DNA of 64,000 nt. Source: UBA1794 sp031552405 (lineage in GTDB: Bacteria > Bacteroidota > Bacteroidia > Bacteroidales > Bacteroidaceae). The stretch is from the NCBI GenBank assembly GCA_031552405.1, contig JAVBMN010000023.1, positions 1 to 64,000 on the forward strand, given 5' to 3'. Positions within the stretch are counted from its first letter, which is position 1. Each line of letters opens with the position of its first letter. The translations under genes were made by a program, and so were the position numbers. The notes beneath the pieces were generated by a model that worked only from the letters and a program-made list of their open reading frames with translations, had not been told where the DNA came from and made no database searches. Shown in pieces: positions 18,785 through 27,587 of this stretch.

Positions 18785-20221
18785 ATGATAGAGGCTCGCA
18801 AAGAAGACTTGCAGAAGAAAATAGACACCCCCCTGTTCCGCCTCCTTTCCAAAACGGCGGACGAACTGGGGCTAGATTGTTACATCGTTGGCGGATGGGT
18901 ACGCGATATATTCCTGAACCGCCCCTCAAAAGACATTGACATAGTGGTAGTAGGCAGCGGAATAGAGATCGCCACCGCCTTAAGCCGTAAGCTGGGACGG
19001 AAAGCACATCTCAGTGTATTTCGTAACTTTGGTACGGCACAAGTGAAATACCAGGATACCGAAGTGGAATTTGTGGGTGCACGCAAAGAATCCTACAACC
19101 GTGATTCCCGTAAGCCCATCGTAGAGGACGGCACACTGGAAGACGACCAGAACCGCCGCGATTTCACGATTAACGCCATGGCCATCTGCCTCAACGAGCA
19201 GCGGTTTGGGGAGTTGACAGATCCGTTTGACGGCCTATACGACCTTGAGGATCGCACCATACGCACCCCTTTAGACCCGGATGTCACCTTTAGCGACGAC
19301 CCGCTGCGCATGATGCGCTGCATTCGTTTCGCCACCCAGCTCAACTTCTTCATCGAGCCTGAGACAATGGATTCACTGAGTCGCAATGCGGATCGTATCC
19401 GCATTATCTCGCAGGAACGCATCGCTGAAGAACTCAATAAGATACTCACATCCCCCCGCCCCTCAACCGGCTTTGTACTACTCGACGAATGCGGCCTGCT
19501 GGAAAGAATCTTCCCGCAGCTGAAAGCATTGCAAGGCGTGGAAAGCAAGAACGGAAGAGCCCACAAGGACAACTTCTATCACACACTAGAGGTACTGGAC
19601 AGCATCTGCGAGAAAACCGATAATCTATGGCTCAGATGGGCGGCCCTGTTGCATGATATAGGCAAACCCGCCACCAAGCGATGGGAGCAAAAGGCCGGAT
19701 GGACCTTCCACAACCACAACTATGTGGGTGAAAAGATGATCCCCACACTTTTCCGTGGGATGAAGCTTCCCATGAACGAGAAGATGAAGTACGTACAAAA
19801 GCTTGTAGGACTGCACATGCGCCCCATCAGCATAGCCGATGAAGGAGTCACAGACTCGGCAGTACGCCGCCTCCTCTTTGAAGCCGGAGATGACATCGAC
19901 GACCTGATGACCTTGTGCGAGGCAGATATCACCTCTAAAAACGAAACGAAGAAACAGCGCTTTCTGGATAACTTCCAATTGGTACGCCAGAAGCTGAAAG
20001 ATCTGGAAGAACGAGACCGCGTACGCAACTTCCAGCCTCCTGTGAGCGGTGAAGAGATTATGGACCTGTTTGGCCTTACCCCCTGCCGTGAAATAGGCTC
20101 GCTAAAAGCCTCGGTAAAAGATGCCATCCTGGACGGGATAATCCCCAATGAGCATGAGGCCGCCCTGCAACATGTAATAAAGAAGGCACAGGAGATGGGG
20201 CTCACGCCCCAAAAGCCTTAA
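18785..20221 (+). CDS. cca: tRNA nucleotidyltransferase (CCA-adding), HD-domain type
   Basis: 478 residues from the ATG at 18785, chosen because the promoter overlaps the upstream GTG. The class II nucleotidyltransferase head has GGWVRD and the catalytic carboxylates DIDIVVVG, followed by the RRDFTINAMA motif and the RNA-binding helices ISQERIAEELNKIL. A C-terminal HD domain (LLHDIGKP) suggests an added phosphohydrolase activity, as in E. coli Cca. It acts in the cytosol, building or repairing the 3' CCA end of tRNAs. It converges with the gene at 20227, with only 5 bp between stops. Confidence 0.94.
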   Translation: MIEARKEDLQKKIDTPLFRLLSKTADELGLDCYIVGGWVRDIFLNRPSKDIDIVVVGSGIEIATALSRKLGRKAHLSVFRNFGTAQVKYQDTEVEFVGARKESYNRDSRKPIVEDGTLEDDQNRRDFTINAMAICLNEQRFGELTDPFDGLYDLEDRTIRTPLDPDVTFSDDPLRMMRCIRFATQLNFFIEPETMDSLSRNADRIRIISQERIAEELNKILTSPRPSTGFVLLDECGLLERIFPQLKALQGVESKNGRAHKDNFYHTLEVLDSICEKTDNLWLRWAALLHDIGKPATKRWEQKAGWTFHNHNYVGEKMIPTLFRGMKLPMNEKMKYVQKLVGLHMRPISIADEGVTDSAVRRLLFEAGDDIDDLMTLCEADITSKNETKKQRFLDNFQLVRQKLKDLEERDRVRNFQPPVSGEEIMDLFGLTPCREIGSLKASVKDAILDGIIPNEHEAALQHVIKKAQEMGLTPQKP

Positions 20222-20226
20222 GAAGA

Positions 20227-20730
20227 TTAATGCCGAAATAACGTATCCGCCGGGACAATACTGGAAGCTACTTCGCCCAAAGAAACAAGAAGGCTGTCCA
20301 GGTCATTCAAAAAGAAAGACTGGTCTTTAGGAGGCAGGGAAGCAAGCCTGTCCTTCCCTCCGTTTTCTATTCCTTTTATCGCTTCTTTCCGCTCTTCACT
20401 CTCAACTTCTTTAACCCCCTCAGTCCCCTTAAGTAAAGGAACCTTTACTGTGCCAAATATAGTGCGGGGAGGCACATCTTCTTTAAGAGCAGCGCTTATT
20501 ATGGTATGTGTTACTTCCGAGATACCCTGATCCACAGCTGAGTCACTCAAAGTCCCCCTGTTACTTACCGCCGCACTGGCCTGCATTACGGATATATTAT
20601 CCGTTTTCGTATCCGAATTTACACTAAAGAAATTCACAGAAAACCCCTCCTCAACGCTTGCCTGAATAACAAAGCAAACGATGAGCGCCCCGCTCAAAAG
20701 CGACAGGATAACAGCTTTCAGGAGTTTCAT
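20227..20730 (-). CDS. Small membrane-anchored protein of unknown function downstream of rseP
   Basis: 167 residues. An N-terminal hydrophobic segment (MKLLKAVILSLLSGALIVCFV) acts as a signal anchor or uncleaved signal. The rest is polar, low in aromatic residues and probably largely disordered, with an acidic/basic stretch EVESEERKEAIKG. No known motif was recognised. It starts 18 bp after the rseP stop, so it is translated from the same transcript; a link to envelope stress proteolysis is only positional. Confidence 0.6.
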   Translation of the reverse strand: MKLLKAVILSLLSGALIVCFVIQASVEEGFSVNFFSVNSDTKTDNISVMQASAAVSNRGTLSDSAVDQGISEVTHTIISAALKEDVPPRTIFGTVKVPLLKGTEGVKEVESEERKEAIKGIENGGKDRLASLPPKDQSFFLNDLDSLLVSLGEVASSIVPADTLFRH

Positions 20731-20748
20731 TACTACATCCGCTACCGT

Positions 20749-22089
20749 TTAAAGCTGCACATTAAACACCATGCGCAACACGTCATTAAAATTAGCCCAG
20801 ATCAACAATCCGAAGAGCAAGAACATACCAACCATCTGTGCGCGTTCCATAAACTTATCACTCGGTTTACGACGTGCGATGATTTCATAGAATAGGAACA
20901 GCACATGTCCTCCGTCAAGCGCCGGAATAGGCAAAATATTCATAAATGCCAATATAACACTGAGAAATGCAGTCATGCTCCAGAAAGCATGCCAGTCCCA
21001 AACCGGAGGGAAGATACTTCCAATCGTACCAAAGCCACCAAGACTATTAGCACCTTCCTTAGTAAACACATACTTCATGTCACTCACATAACCAGTCAGT
21101 GTGTTTACGCCCAACTGGATACCAGCCGGAAAAGAGGCCAAGAAATCATACTTCTCCACATGTACAGGGATGTAATGAGTCAACCCGTAGTAGGACATGC
21201 CTGCTTTATATGTAGAGTCAAGCGCTACCGCCACCGTATCCGCAGCTCCATTGCGCACGTATGCCAACGATACCATATTTGAGGCTTTACCCTCTTGCAT
21301 ATTTTGAATAATCGCACTATACTGATTAAACGATGAGATGACCTGTCCGTTGATGCCTACAATGCTATCACCACGTTGCAAACCGGCAAGAGCAGCTCCT
21401 GTTTCCGGCAATACACTGTCCACCACATAAGGGATCAGGGGTTGTGCAAAGCCTTCTTTAGCTGCCATAAGCTGCTGCATCAGATCCTCAGGCATGTATA
21501 CCAAAGACTCCTTTCCTTGACGCAATACCGTTACTTCACGTGCCTCCGCTATCTCACGAACCATCTTTGGATAACGTCCCAGTTCCTTCCCGTCCGCGCG
21601 CAACAACACATCACCATCACGGAAGCCTATATTCTCGGCCACTTCACCGTAATCCATGCCCATTTTCATGTCCTTAGGCAATAGGTAGCTGTCGCCCCAG
21701 GTAAAGAGTATCATGGAATAGATAAACAAGGCCAACAGGAAGTTAAACAACACCCCACCTACCATAATCAGCAAGCGCTGCCAAGCCGGTTTACTACGAA
21801 ATTCCCACGGCTGGGCAGGCTGTTTCATCTGCTCCACATCCATGGATTCATCAATCATTCCGGAGATTTTACAGTATCCCCCCAGCGGAAGCCAGCCTAT
21901 ACCATACTCAGTGTCACTCTTCCTGGGTTTGTATTTAAATAGGGTAAACCACGGATTAAAGAAGATATAAAACTTCTCCACACGCACTTTAAACAGGCGG
22001 GAGAAAAGAAAGTGTCCGCCCTCGTGAACCAACACCAACAATGTAAGGCTCAAGACAAGCTGCAAGGCACGAATCAAAAATGTTTCCAT
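20749..22089 (-). CDS. rseP: Site-2-type intramembrane zinc metalloprotease RseP
   Basis: 446 residues, family M50. The zinc-binding HEGGH (residues 22-26) lies in the first transmembrane helix, a PDZ region follows (about 115-290), and the second active-site motif LPIPALDGGH is near the C-terminus. Family members cut anti-sigma factors within the inner membrane after a first periplasmic cleavage, and can clear signal peptide remnants. It is 72 bp downstream of dxr, the dxr-rseP neighbourhood typical of Bacteroidetes. Its substrate is not encoded nearby. Confidence 0.93.
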   Translation of the reverse strand: METFLIRALQLVLSLTLLVLVHEGGHFLFSRLFKVRVEKFYIFFNPWFTLFKYKPRKSDTEYGIGWLPLGGYCKISGMIDESMDVEQMKQPAQPWEFRSKPAWQRLLIMVGGVLFNFLLALFIYSMILFTWGDSYLLPKDMKMGMDYGEVAENIGFRDGDVLLRADGKELGRYPKMVREIAEAREVTVLRQGKESLVYMPEDLMQQLMAAKEGFAQPLIPYVVDSVLPETGAALAGLQRGDSIVGINGQVISSFNQYSAIIQNMQEGKASNMVSLAYVRNGAADTVAVALDSTYKAGMSYYGLTHYIPVHVEKYDFLASFPAGIQLGVNTLTGYVSDMKYVFTKEGANSLGGFGTIGSIFPPVWDWHAFWSMTAFLSVILAFMNILPIPALDGGHVLFLFYEIIARRKPSDKFMERAQMVGMFLLFGLLIWANFNDVLRMVFNVQL

Positions 22090-22161
22090 TTATAGTAATT
22101 TAGTTACAAACAATTTACACATAATATAAACGAAGAAAAGCCTTCTGTATTGCTTTCCACG

Positions 22162-23322
22162 TTACAACATAGCCATTCGTTCAACAGCTATCCTACGGGC
22201 TTCAATATCCGTAGCTACATAATCCTCATACGAAGGTTTAGCCACAAAGGCCACCTTCTGCATAGTTTGCTCAATGACGTCACTCATCGCGAGGAAAGCG
22301 ATTCCGTCATGCAGAAAGGCATCCACCACCACCTCATTAGCGGCATTTAGGATACAAGGCAGGTTTCCTCCCTTATTCATAGCCTCAATAGCCAGAGCCA
22401 GGTTGCGGAAACGGTCCGTATCAGGCTGCTCAAAAGTGAGGCTTCCCAAGGTAGAGAAATCCAGTCGCCCAAAGTCCCCCGGGAGACGTTGCGGATAAGA
22501 GAAAGCATACTGTATGGGCAAACGCATGTCGGGTGTCCCCAGCTGTGCCTTTACCGCCCCATCTTCAAACTGCACCATGGAATGGATGATCGATTGCGGA
22601 TGCACCACTGCCTCCACCTGCTCCGGCTTCATACCAAAGAGCCACTTTGCTTCAATCATCTCAAAGCCTTTGTTCATCATCGTAGCAGAGTCAATTGTGA
22701 TCTTTGCCCCCATCTTCCAGTTGGGATGCTTCAAGGCTTGCTCTTTTTTAACGGTGCAAAGCTGTTCCTTTGTAAATGTACGGAAAGGACCTCCGGAGGC
22801 TGTGATTATCAACTTTTCAATCTCGTTACCCACCTCACCTGTCAGGCACTGGAAGATAGCGGAATGTTCCGAATCAACGGGAAGAATCGGGGTGCGATAT
22901 TGTTGGGCAAGGCTATTCATTAACTCACCTGCCACCACCAGGGTTTCCTTATTGGCTAAAGCAATCGTCTTGCCGGCACGGATGGCATTCATAGTGGGCT
23001 TCAACCCGGCATAACCTACCATGGCGGCCAGCACAATGTCAATGGAACCCTCCTCTACTATCTGAGCAAGGGCTTCTGTACCCGCATATACTTTAATGGG
23101 GAGGTCCAATAAGGCTTCGCACAGTTGGGGATAATGAGATTCATTGGCTATAACGACTACTTCCGGAAGGAAACGACGAGCTTGGCCTATCAGCAAATCC
23201 ACCTGGTTACAAGCAGTCAAAGCATATGCCTCATAGCGGTCCGGGTGATCGGCTATGACTTGTAACGCCTGGGTACCAATGCTACCGGTAGAGCCTAATA
23301 CTGCGACTTTTCTTCTTTTCAT
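22162..23322 (-). CDS. dxr: 1-deoxy-D-xylulose 5-phosphate reductoisomerase
   Basis: 386 residues. The N-terminal NADPH-binding LGSTGSIGTQ, the ANKETLV motif, the metal-site region (PVDSEHSAIFQ) and the GGPFR loop are all present. The enzyme makes 2-C-methyl-D-erythritol 4-phosphate, the committed step of the MEP isoprenoid pathway feeding undecaprenyl phosphate and menaquinone. A -7 element in the 105-bp gap upstream suggests its own promoter in addition to read-through from the ABC gene. Confidence 0.96.
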   Translation of the reverse strand: MKRRKVAVLGSTGSIGTQALQVIADHPDRYEAYALTACNQVDLLIGQARRFLPEVVVIANESHYPQLCEALLDLPIKVYAGTEALAQIVEEGSIDIVLAAMVGYAGLKPTMNAIRAGKTIALANKETLVVAGELMNSLAQQYRTPILPVDSEHSAIFQCLTGEVGNEIEKLIITASGGPFRTFTKEQLCTVKKEQALKHPNWKMGAKITIDSATMMNKGFEMIEAKWLFGMKPEQVEAVVHPQSIIHSMVQFEDGAVKAQLGTPDMRLPIQYAFSYPQRLPGDFGRLDFSTLGSLTFEQPDTDRFRNLALAIEAMNKGGNLPCILNAANEVVVDAFLHDGIAFLAMSDVIEQTMQKVAFVAKPSYEDYVATDIEARRIAVERMAML

Positions 23323-23370
23323 TACCTTACACTTTATTACACAAAGAAGTTACCTTCCCCATAAAAGGTA

Positions 23371-23378
23371 CAAAAATA
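23371..23378 (-). promoter_or_regulatory. -7 element TATTTTTG upstream of dxr
   Basis: The plus-strand CAAAAATA reads as an exact TAnnTTTG on the minus strand, about 49 bp from the dxr ATG, inside the only sizeable gap of the operon. Confidence 0.55.
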
Positions 23379-23427
23379 AGAAATTATCACGAAGTGACCC
23401 ATTTTAGGCCTTCTTTTTAACATTACA

Positions 23428-24213
23428 CTATAATTTCCGAGATTTCCGTATCACAAAACGCTGGGTCAGAGAATCAAAATAAAAGGACTGACCGGAAAAC
23501 AAGCGTTGCAGATGCCCTTCACGAACCAGCTCTTCGGGTACCCCCTCAACCACACCTTTTTGCGGTTGCATCAGCCACAGGCAATCGGCCACCTGGAGTG
23601 CCAGATCCAGTTCATGCGTAGAAAGGAGTACTCCCTTTCCCATTGTACGGGAAAGGCGGCTGAGCAGCAACATTACCTCCACACGATTATTGATATCCAA
23701 ATGGGCAGTAGGCTCATCCAAGAGTATAAAGGGGGTATCCTGTGCCAACGCCTTAGCGATCATGGCACGCTGGCGCTCGCCGTCACTGAGCGATGAAATG
23801 GGGCGGTATGCATAGTCGCTCAAACCCACTGCATGAAGGGCTTCCCTGATATGCTGCTTATCCTCGGCAGTCAGGCTCCCTCCCCACCCCGTATACGGGT
23901 TACGCCCCAAGGCCACAAGCATACGCACAGTAAGATGAGGCACATCAATACGATCTGTAAGAACCACAGAGAGCAGACGGGCACGCTCCTGAAGAGAAAG
24001 GTTGTGTATTGGTTTTCCAACCATGAACAGTTCCCCTTTCAGCGGGGGCTGTAATGCAGCCATGGTGCGCAGCAGAGTGGATTTTCCGCATCCGTTAGGT
24101 CCTATCAGGCAGATCATCTGCCCCGAAGGCACCGACAGGGAGAGATCCTGCTGTACCGCCTTGCTTCCTGCGCTATTGGTATAACCTATTGTCAGCTGGC
24201 GTGCTTCGAGCAT
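23428..24213 (-). CDS. ABC transporter ATP-binding protein, FecE/HmuV-like (orphan)
   Basis: 261 residues. Walker A GPNGCGKST, signature SLSDGERQR (in place of LSGGQ), Walker B FILLDEP and the switch histidine (STHELDLAL) are present. The layout (LTVRMLVALGRNPYTG before the signature) matches the iron-siderophore/heme/B12 importer ATPases. No permease or binding protein lies beside it; it is tucked between rimM (1-bp gap) and dxr. It must pair with a permease encoded elsewhere or serve a non-transport role. Confidence 0.85.
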   Translation of the reverse strand: MLEARQLTIGYTNSAGSKAVQQDLSLSVPSGQMICLIGPNGCGKSTLLRTMAALQPPLKGELFMVGKPIHNLSLQERARLLSVVLTDRIDVPHLTVRMLVALGRNPYTGWGGSLTAEDKQHIREALHAVGLSDYAYRPISSLSDGERQRAMIAKALAQDTPFILLDEPTAHLDINNRVEVMLLLSRLSRTMGKGVLLSTHELDLALQVADCLWLMQPQKGVVEGVPEELVREGHLQRLFSGQSFYFDSLTQRFVIRKSRKL

Positions 24214-24214
24214 C

Positions 24215-24739
24215 TTATTGATTGACTGTGACCATCCCCTCGGGCAGATCCAAGTGGATCACCTTTTGCGCATGGTCTATCTCGGTAATAAACTCCTCAC
24301 AGGCCGGAATAAGGTATTCCTCGCCTTCTCCTTGTATCACAAAGAGGGTATTCAAGGTACTCTGGTCTACTTCCTTCACCACACCCAACATTCCCTCGTG
24401 GAGATCTTCTACAGTGAAATCCACGAAGTAATCCCAAGTAAGCTCCTCCAAAGGAGACTCCTCAGCCAGCTTTTTAGGAAAATACACCTCGACATTCGTA
24501 AAACGGGATGCCTTTTCCTGTGTAGTCACATCCTCCAGCTTTACAAGCGCCGTAGTATCTGAGCAGAAACGATACTCCTCAATAAAGAAAGGCACGAATA
24601 TACCGTCCATGCAACAGATCAGGTAATCCGCATCTACACGGTCAAACACATCATCGGTAAACGAGAAGTGAAGCTCACCCTTTACGCCGTGAGGCTTGTT
24701 GAACTTCCCGATCTTATATACTTCTTCACTGCGTATCAT
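24215..24739 (-). CDS. rimM: Ribosome maturation factor RimM
   Basis: 174 residues with the RimM N-terminal beta barrel (VYKIGKFNKPHGVKGEL) and the C-terminal PRC barrel (YLIPACEEFI and DLPEGM). It assists maturation of the 16S rRNA 3' domain in the 30S subunit, with S19 as partner. Its ATG overlaps the murA stop by 4 nt (ATGA), indicating translational coupling. Confidence 0.94.
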   Translation of the reverse strand: MIRSEEVYKIGKFNKPHGVKGELHFSFTDDVFDRVDADYLICCMDGIFVPFFIEEYRFCSDTTALVKLEDVTTQEKASRFTNVEVYFPKKLAEESPLEELTWDYFVDFTVEDLHEGMLGVVKEVDQSTLNTLFVIQGEGEEYLIPACEEFITEIDHAQKVIHLDLPEGMVTVNQ

Positions 24740-26040
24740 ATCCGGGTTATATGTGCGCCAAGCGCGGAAAGTCGTTCTTCAATATTTTCATATCCACGGT
24801 CTATCTGCTCGATATTATCGATGCAACTTACACCCTTTGCACTCAAGGCAGCGATAAGCAGAGCGATACCAGCACGGATATCCGGGGAAGCCATTTTTCC
24901 GCCGCGAAGCTGCATCTCGCGGTCATGGCCTATTACCACCGCCCGATGCGGGTCACATAAAATGATATTGGCGCCCATATCTATCAGTTTATCCACGAAG
25001 AACAGGCGGCTTTCAAACATCTTCTGATGAATCAGCACGCTGCCCTTAGCCTGGGTAGCTACCACGAGAATCACACTGAGAAGATCGGGAGTGAGGCCCG
25101 GCCAGGGAGCATCGGCCAAAGTAAGGATCGTACCATCTATAAATGACTCTATCTCATAATGCTCATGCCGGGGAATGAAAAGGTCGTCGCCACGACGTTC
25201 CATACGGATACCCAACCGATTAAACACGGAAGGGATAATCCCCAGGTTCTCGTAAGATACGTTCTTGATGGTAAGCTCACTGCCGGTCATGGCAGCCATA
25301 CCGATAAAGCTGCCTATTTCAATCATATCCGGTAATACCTCGTGGGTAGTTCCGTGCAGGGTCTCTACCCCTTCAATGGTCAGCAGATTAGAACCTATAC
25401 CCTGAATACGGGCGCCCATGCAGCACAACATGCGACACAGTTGCTGCAGGTATGGTTCGCAGGCCGCATTATAAAGTGTAGTGGTCCCTTCGGCCAGTAC
25501 GGCGGCCATAATTATATTGGCGGTACCTGTTACCGAAGCTTCATCGAGCAGGATGTAAGTTCCCGCCAGATTTTCTCCATGTATCTTAAACGCATGCCTC
25601 TCTTCCAGATATTCAAAACGAGCACCCAGCTGCTGAATACCCAGAAAATGAGTATCCAGACGGCGACGACCAATTTTATCTCCTCCCGGTTTGGATATCA
25701 TAGCACGTCCAAAGCGCCCCAACATAGGACCAAGCAGCATCACGGAGCCGCGCAGGCTGGAACATTTCTTCATAAACTCCTCGCTCTCCAGATACTCCAT
25801 ATTTACCTTGCCGGCCTGAAAAGAAAGGCTTCCCTTACGGAGCACACGAACCACCACTCCCATATCGCGCAACAACTCAATCAGGTTGTTCACGTCCAGA
25901 ATATCCGGAATGTTATGGATGACCACTTCTTCCTCTGTGAGCAATGTAGCACAAATCACCTCAAGCACCTCATTCTTTGCGCCCTGAGGAGTTATTTCAC
26001 CGTTGAGGGAATATCCTCCCTCTATTACAAATGAGCCCAT
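24736..26040 (-). CDS. murA: UDP-N-acetylglucosamine 1-carboxyvinyltransferase with Asp at the fosfomycin-target position
   Basis: 434 residues of the EPT/RTPC fold. It catalyses the first committed step of peptidoglycan synthesis, adding phosphoenolpyruvate to UDP-GlcNAc. The substrate-binding KNEVL region is at the N-terminus. The active-site loop reads PGGDKIGRRRLDTH, so the position of E. coli Cys115 (usually GGCAIGARPVDLH) is D121. Natural Cys-to-Asp MurAs, as in mycobacteria and chlamydiae, are active and fosfomycin-insensitive; intrinsic fosfomycin resistance is therefore predicted. It lies 30 bp after the DUF4290 gene and overlaps rimM by 4 nt. Confidence 0.95.
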   Translation of the reverse strand: MGSFVIEGGYSLNGEITPQGAKNEVLEVICATLLTEEEVVIHNIPDILDVNNLIELLRDMGVVVRVLRKGSLSFQAGKVNMEYLESEEFMKKCSSLRGSVMLLGPMLGRFGRAMISKPGGDKIGRRRLDTHFLGIQQLGARFEYLEERHAFKIHGENLAGTYILLDEASVTGTANIIMAAVLAEGTTTLYNAACEPYLQQLCRMLCCMGARIQGIGSNLLTIEGVETLHGTTHEVLPDMIEIGSFIGMAAMTGSELTIKNVSYENLGIIPSVFNRLGIRMERRGDDLFIPRHEHYEIESFIDGTILTLADAPWPGLTPDLLSVILVVATQAKGSVLIHQKMFESRLFFVDKLIDMGANIILCDPHRAVVIGHDREMQLRGGKMASPDIRAGIALLIAALSAKGVSCIDNIEQIDRGYENIEERLSALGAHITRI

Positions 26041-26070
26041 AGCCAGTTAATATTCGGAAGAAAGTTTCTT

Positions 26071-26700
26071 CTATTTCGAGTGACGGCGGGAGTTGTTATT
26101 ATTATTCCCAGAGCGGGCACGACGGGCTGCCTGGTTGGAAGGCAACGTAGCATTGTGATACGAATCGGCCAGTCGCATATCTTCTTCTTCAATGGATATT
26201 TCCCCCCGGGTATACTCGCGGATATCGTCATAAATTTTGCGATCCTCTACTCCGTCCTTGTTCCAGGCCAAGTAATACTTCTTCATGTTTGAAGCTATCA
26301 GGAAGAGAAAAGCTCCCTTCTCCGGCCCGTCAGGCATCTCCACCGCACGCTGCAACATCATGGGCACGTAACGGCCATAATGACGATAGCGGATGGGACC
26401 ACGGGGATAAGGAATGGACTGGGGTCTTACAGACAGGTCTTCTTTGGCAATAATCTCACATGGATAATCAATATCCAGCTTAAAGTCGGACATCACTGCC
26501 AAGTGATCCCATAATTTATGGTTAAACTCAGGCACATCCCGCAATTGGGGAAACATATTTCCCATCATGCGAATAATGGTTTGCGCACAGAGCTGACGTT
26601 CTGCACGATCAGTCAGAGTCAGTGCATGATCCACCATATTCTGGATACTACGGCCATACTCCGGCATGGGCAGTCTTTTTTGTTGCGTATTATACTGCAT
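26071..26700 (-). CDS. DUF4290 family protein
   Basis: 209 residues beginning MQYNTQQKRLPMPEYGR and including RAERQLCAQTII and FNHKLWDHLAVMSDF, features I recognise from the Bacteroidetes-specific DUF4290 family found next to murA. It has no signal peptide, so it is cytosolic. The C-terminus is basic and asparagine-rich (SGNNNNNSRRHSK), possibly nucleic-acid binding. Function is unknown. It is 1 bp downstream of tsaB and 30 bp upstream of murA, an arrangement suggesting a housekeeping role. Confidence 0.82.
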   Translation of the reverse strand: MQYNTQQKRLPMPEYGRSIQNMVDHALTLTDRAERQLCAQTIIRMMGNMFPQLRDVPEFNHKLWDHLAVMSDFKLDIDYPCEIIAKEDLSVRPQSIPYPRGPIRYRHYGRYVPMMLQRAVEMPDGPEKGAFLFLIASNMKKYYLAWNKDGVEDRKIYDDIREYTRGEISIEEEDMRLADSYHNATLPSNQAARRARSGNNNNNSRRHSK

Positions 26701-26701
26701 A

Positions 26702-27406
26702 TTATAGTTTTAATTCGTTCAAGAGATTGCGTGGCTTTCCCGCTATAAAATCTTTCAGGTAGAAAGGCTCAAAATAAGCCACATCTACAAAATCTTGCTG
26801 CAAGAAAGCACGTTCGACAAGAGGCGTCATATACTTGGCCAGCGGGCGGATACCTTCAATAAAGAAAGCGTTAGAATGACTGATTTCTGCACGGCATTTC
26901 GCTGCTCCGTCACCAAAAAAATAGACGGGTGCCCGGTCCAGATACTCTTCATAACTCGAGGCGGTTACTATATCGGCAGCCACCGGACGCTGTTCACGCA
27001 GAGCACGGTCATAAATCGCCGCATATACTTCCATCCTGCGGGCATCTATCATGGGGCAGATCAATGCATTCTCGGGCAGATCGTGATACAACAGTACCGG
27101 AGTACTCAGCACCTTGAGTGTGGGGATGGCTATCAGGGGAATGGAACGACCGTATGCCACCCCTTTTGCCATGGACACGCCTATGCGCAATCCTGTGTAA
27201 GATCCAGGCCCGCAACTTACAGCCACCGCATCTATGGGCAACGCATGACTGTCGGCAAAAGACAGTGCTTCATCCACAAAAACGCCCAACAATGTATTAT
27301 GGGAAGGACCGTTTGTATCTTCTTTTGAGAAAACCACCTGACTATCCTCACTAAGCGCCACTGAACAGGCTGATGTAGAGGTATCAAGATGCAGGATACA
27401 CGCCAT
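26702..27406 (-). CDS. tsaB: tRNA threonylcarbamoyladenosine biosynthesis protein TsaB
   Basis: 234 residues of the ASKHA fold, with ILHLDTSTSACSVAL at the N-terminus and SCGPGSYTGLRIG near residues 64-76, both diagnostic. TsaB is the non-catalytic partner of TsaD in forming t6A37 on ANN-decoding tRNAs. It is the first gene of the long leftward operon. A -7 element lies in the gap between it and the rprY terminator. Confidence 0.93.
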   Translation of the reverse strand: MACILHLDTSTSACSVALSEDSQVVFSKEDTNGPSHNTLLGVFVDEALSFADSHALPIDAVAVSCGPGSYTGLRIGVSMAKGVAYGRSIPLIAIPTLKVLSTPVLLYHDLPENALICPMIDARRMEVYAAIYDRALREQRPVAADIVTASSYEEYLDRAPVYFFGDGAAKCRAEISHSNAFFIEGIRPLAKYMTPLVERAFLQQDFVDVAYFEPFYLKDFIAGKPRNLLNELKL

Positions 27407-27438
27407 ATGCTATTTCACCTTAAATTATGATTCAGCGG

Positions 27439-27446
27439 CAAAAGTA
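27439..27446 (-). promoter_or_regulatory. -7 element TACTTTTG for the tsaB-murA-rimM operon
   Basis: The plus-strand CAAAAGTA gives an exact TAnnTTTG on the minus strand, about 32 bp before the tsaB ATG and downstream of the rprY terminator. Confidence 0.6.
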
Positions 27447-27492
27447 GCTATTTTCATTGGAAGTAACGAGCTTTTAAAGAAAAAACGAAAAA

Positions 27493-27571
27493 CAGGTGTC
27501 CGAAGAGCACCAATTTGAACAACCGGGTTTGCACCTCTTGGCTATTCAAGCTGGCGCCCTTCGGACACCTG
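27493..27571 (-). terminator. Long structured terminator after rprY
   Basis: CAGGTGTCCGAAG (27493-27505) pairs perfectly with 27559-27571. The pairing continues inward for about 13 more positions if G-U pairs are allowed on the minus-strand RNA. The hairpin begins 17 nt after the rprY stop and is followed on that strand by T-rich sequence, as for a rho-independent terminator, but it is far longer than needed. Confidence 0.8.
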
Positions 27572-27587
27572 AGCAAGTTAAATTCAG

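Noticed and set aside
24736..26040. The leftward murA gene as an aroA-type EPSP synthase
   Set aside because: Length, operon context with rimM, and loop motifs fit MurA; shikimate-site motifs are absent.
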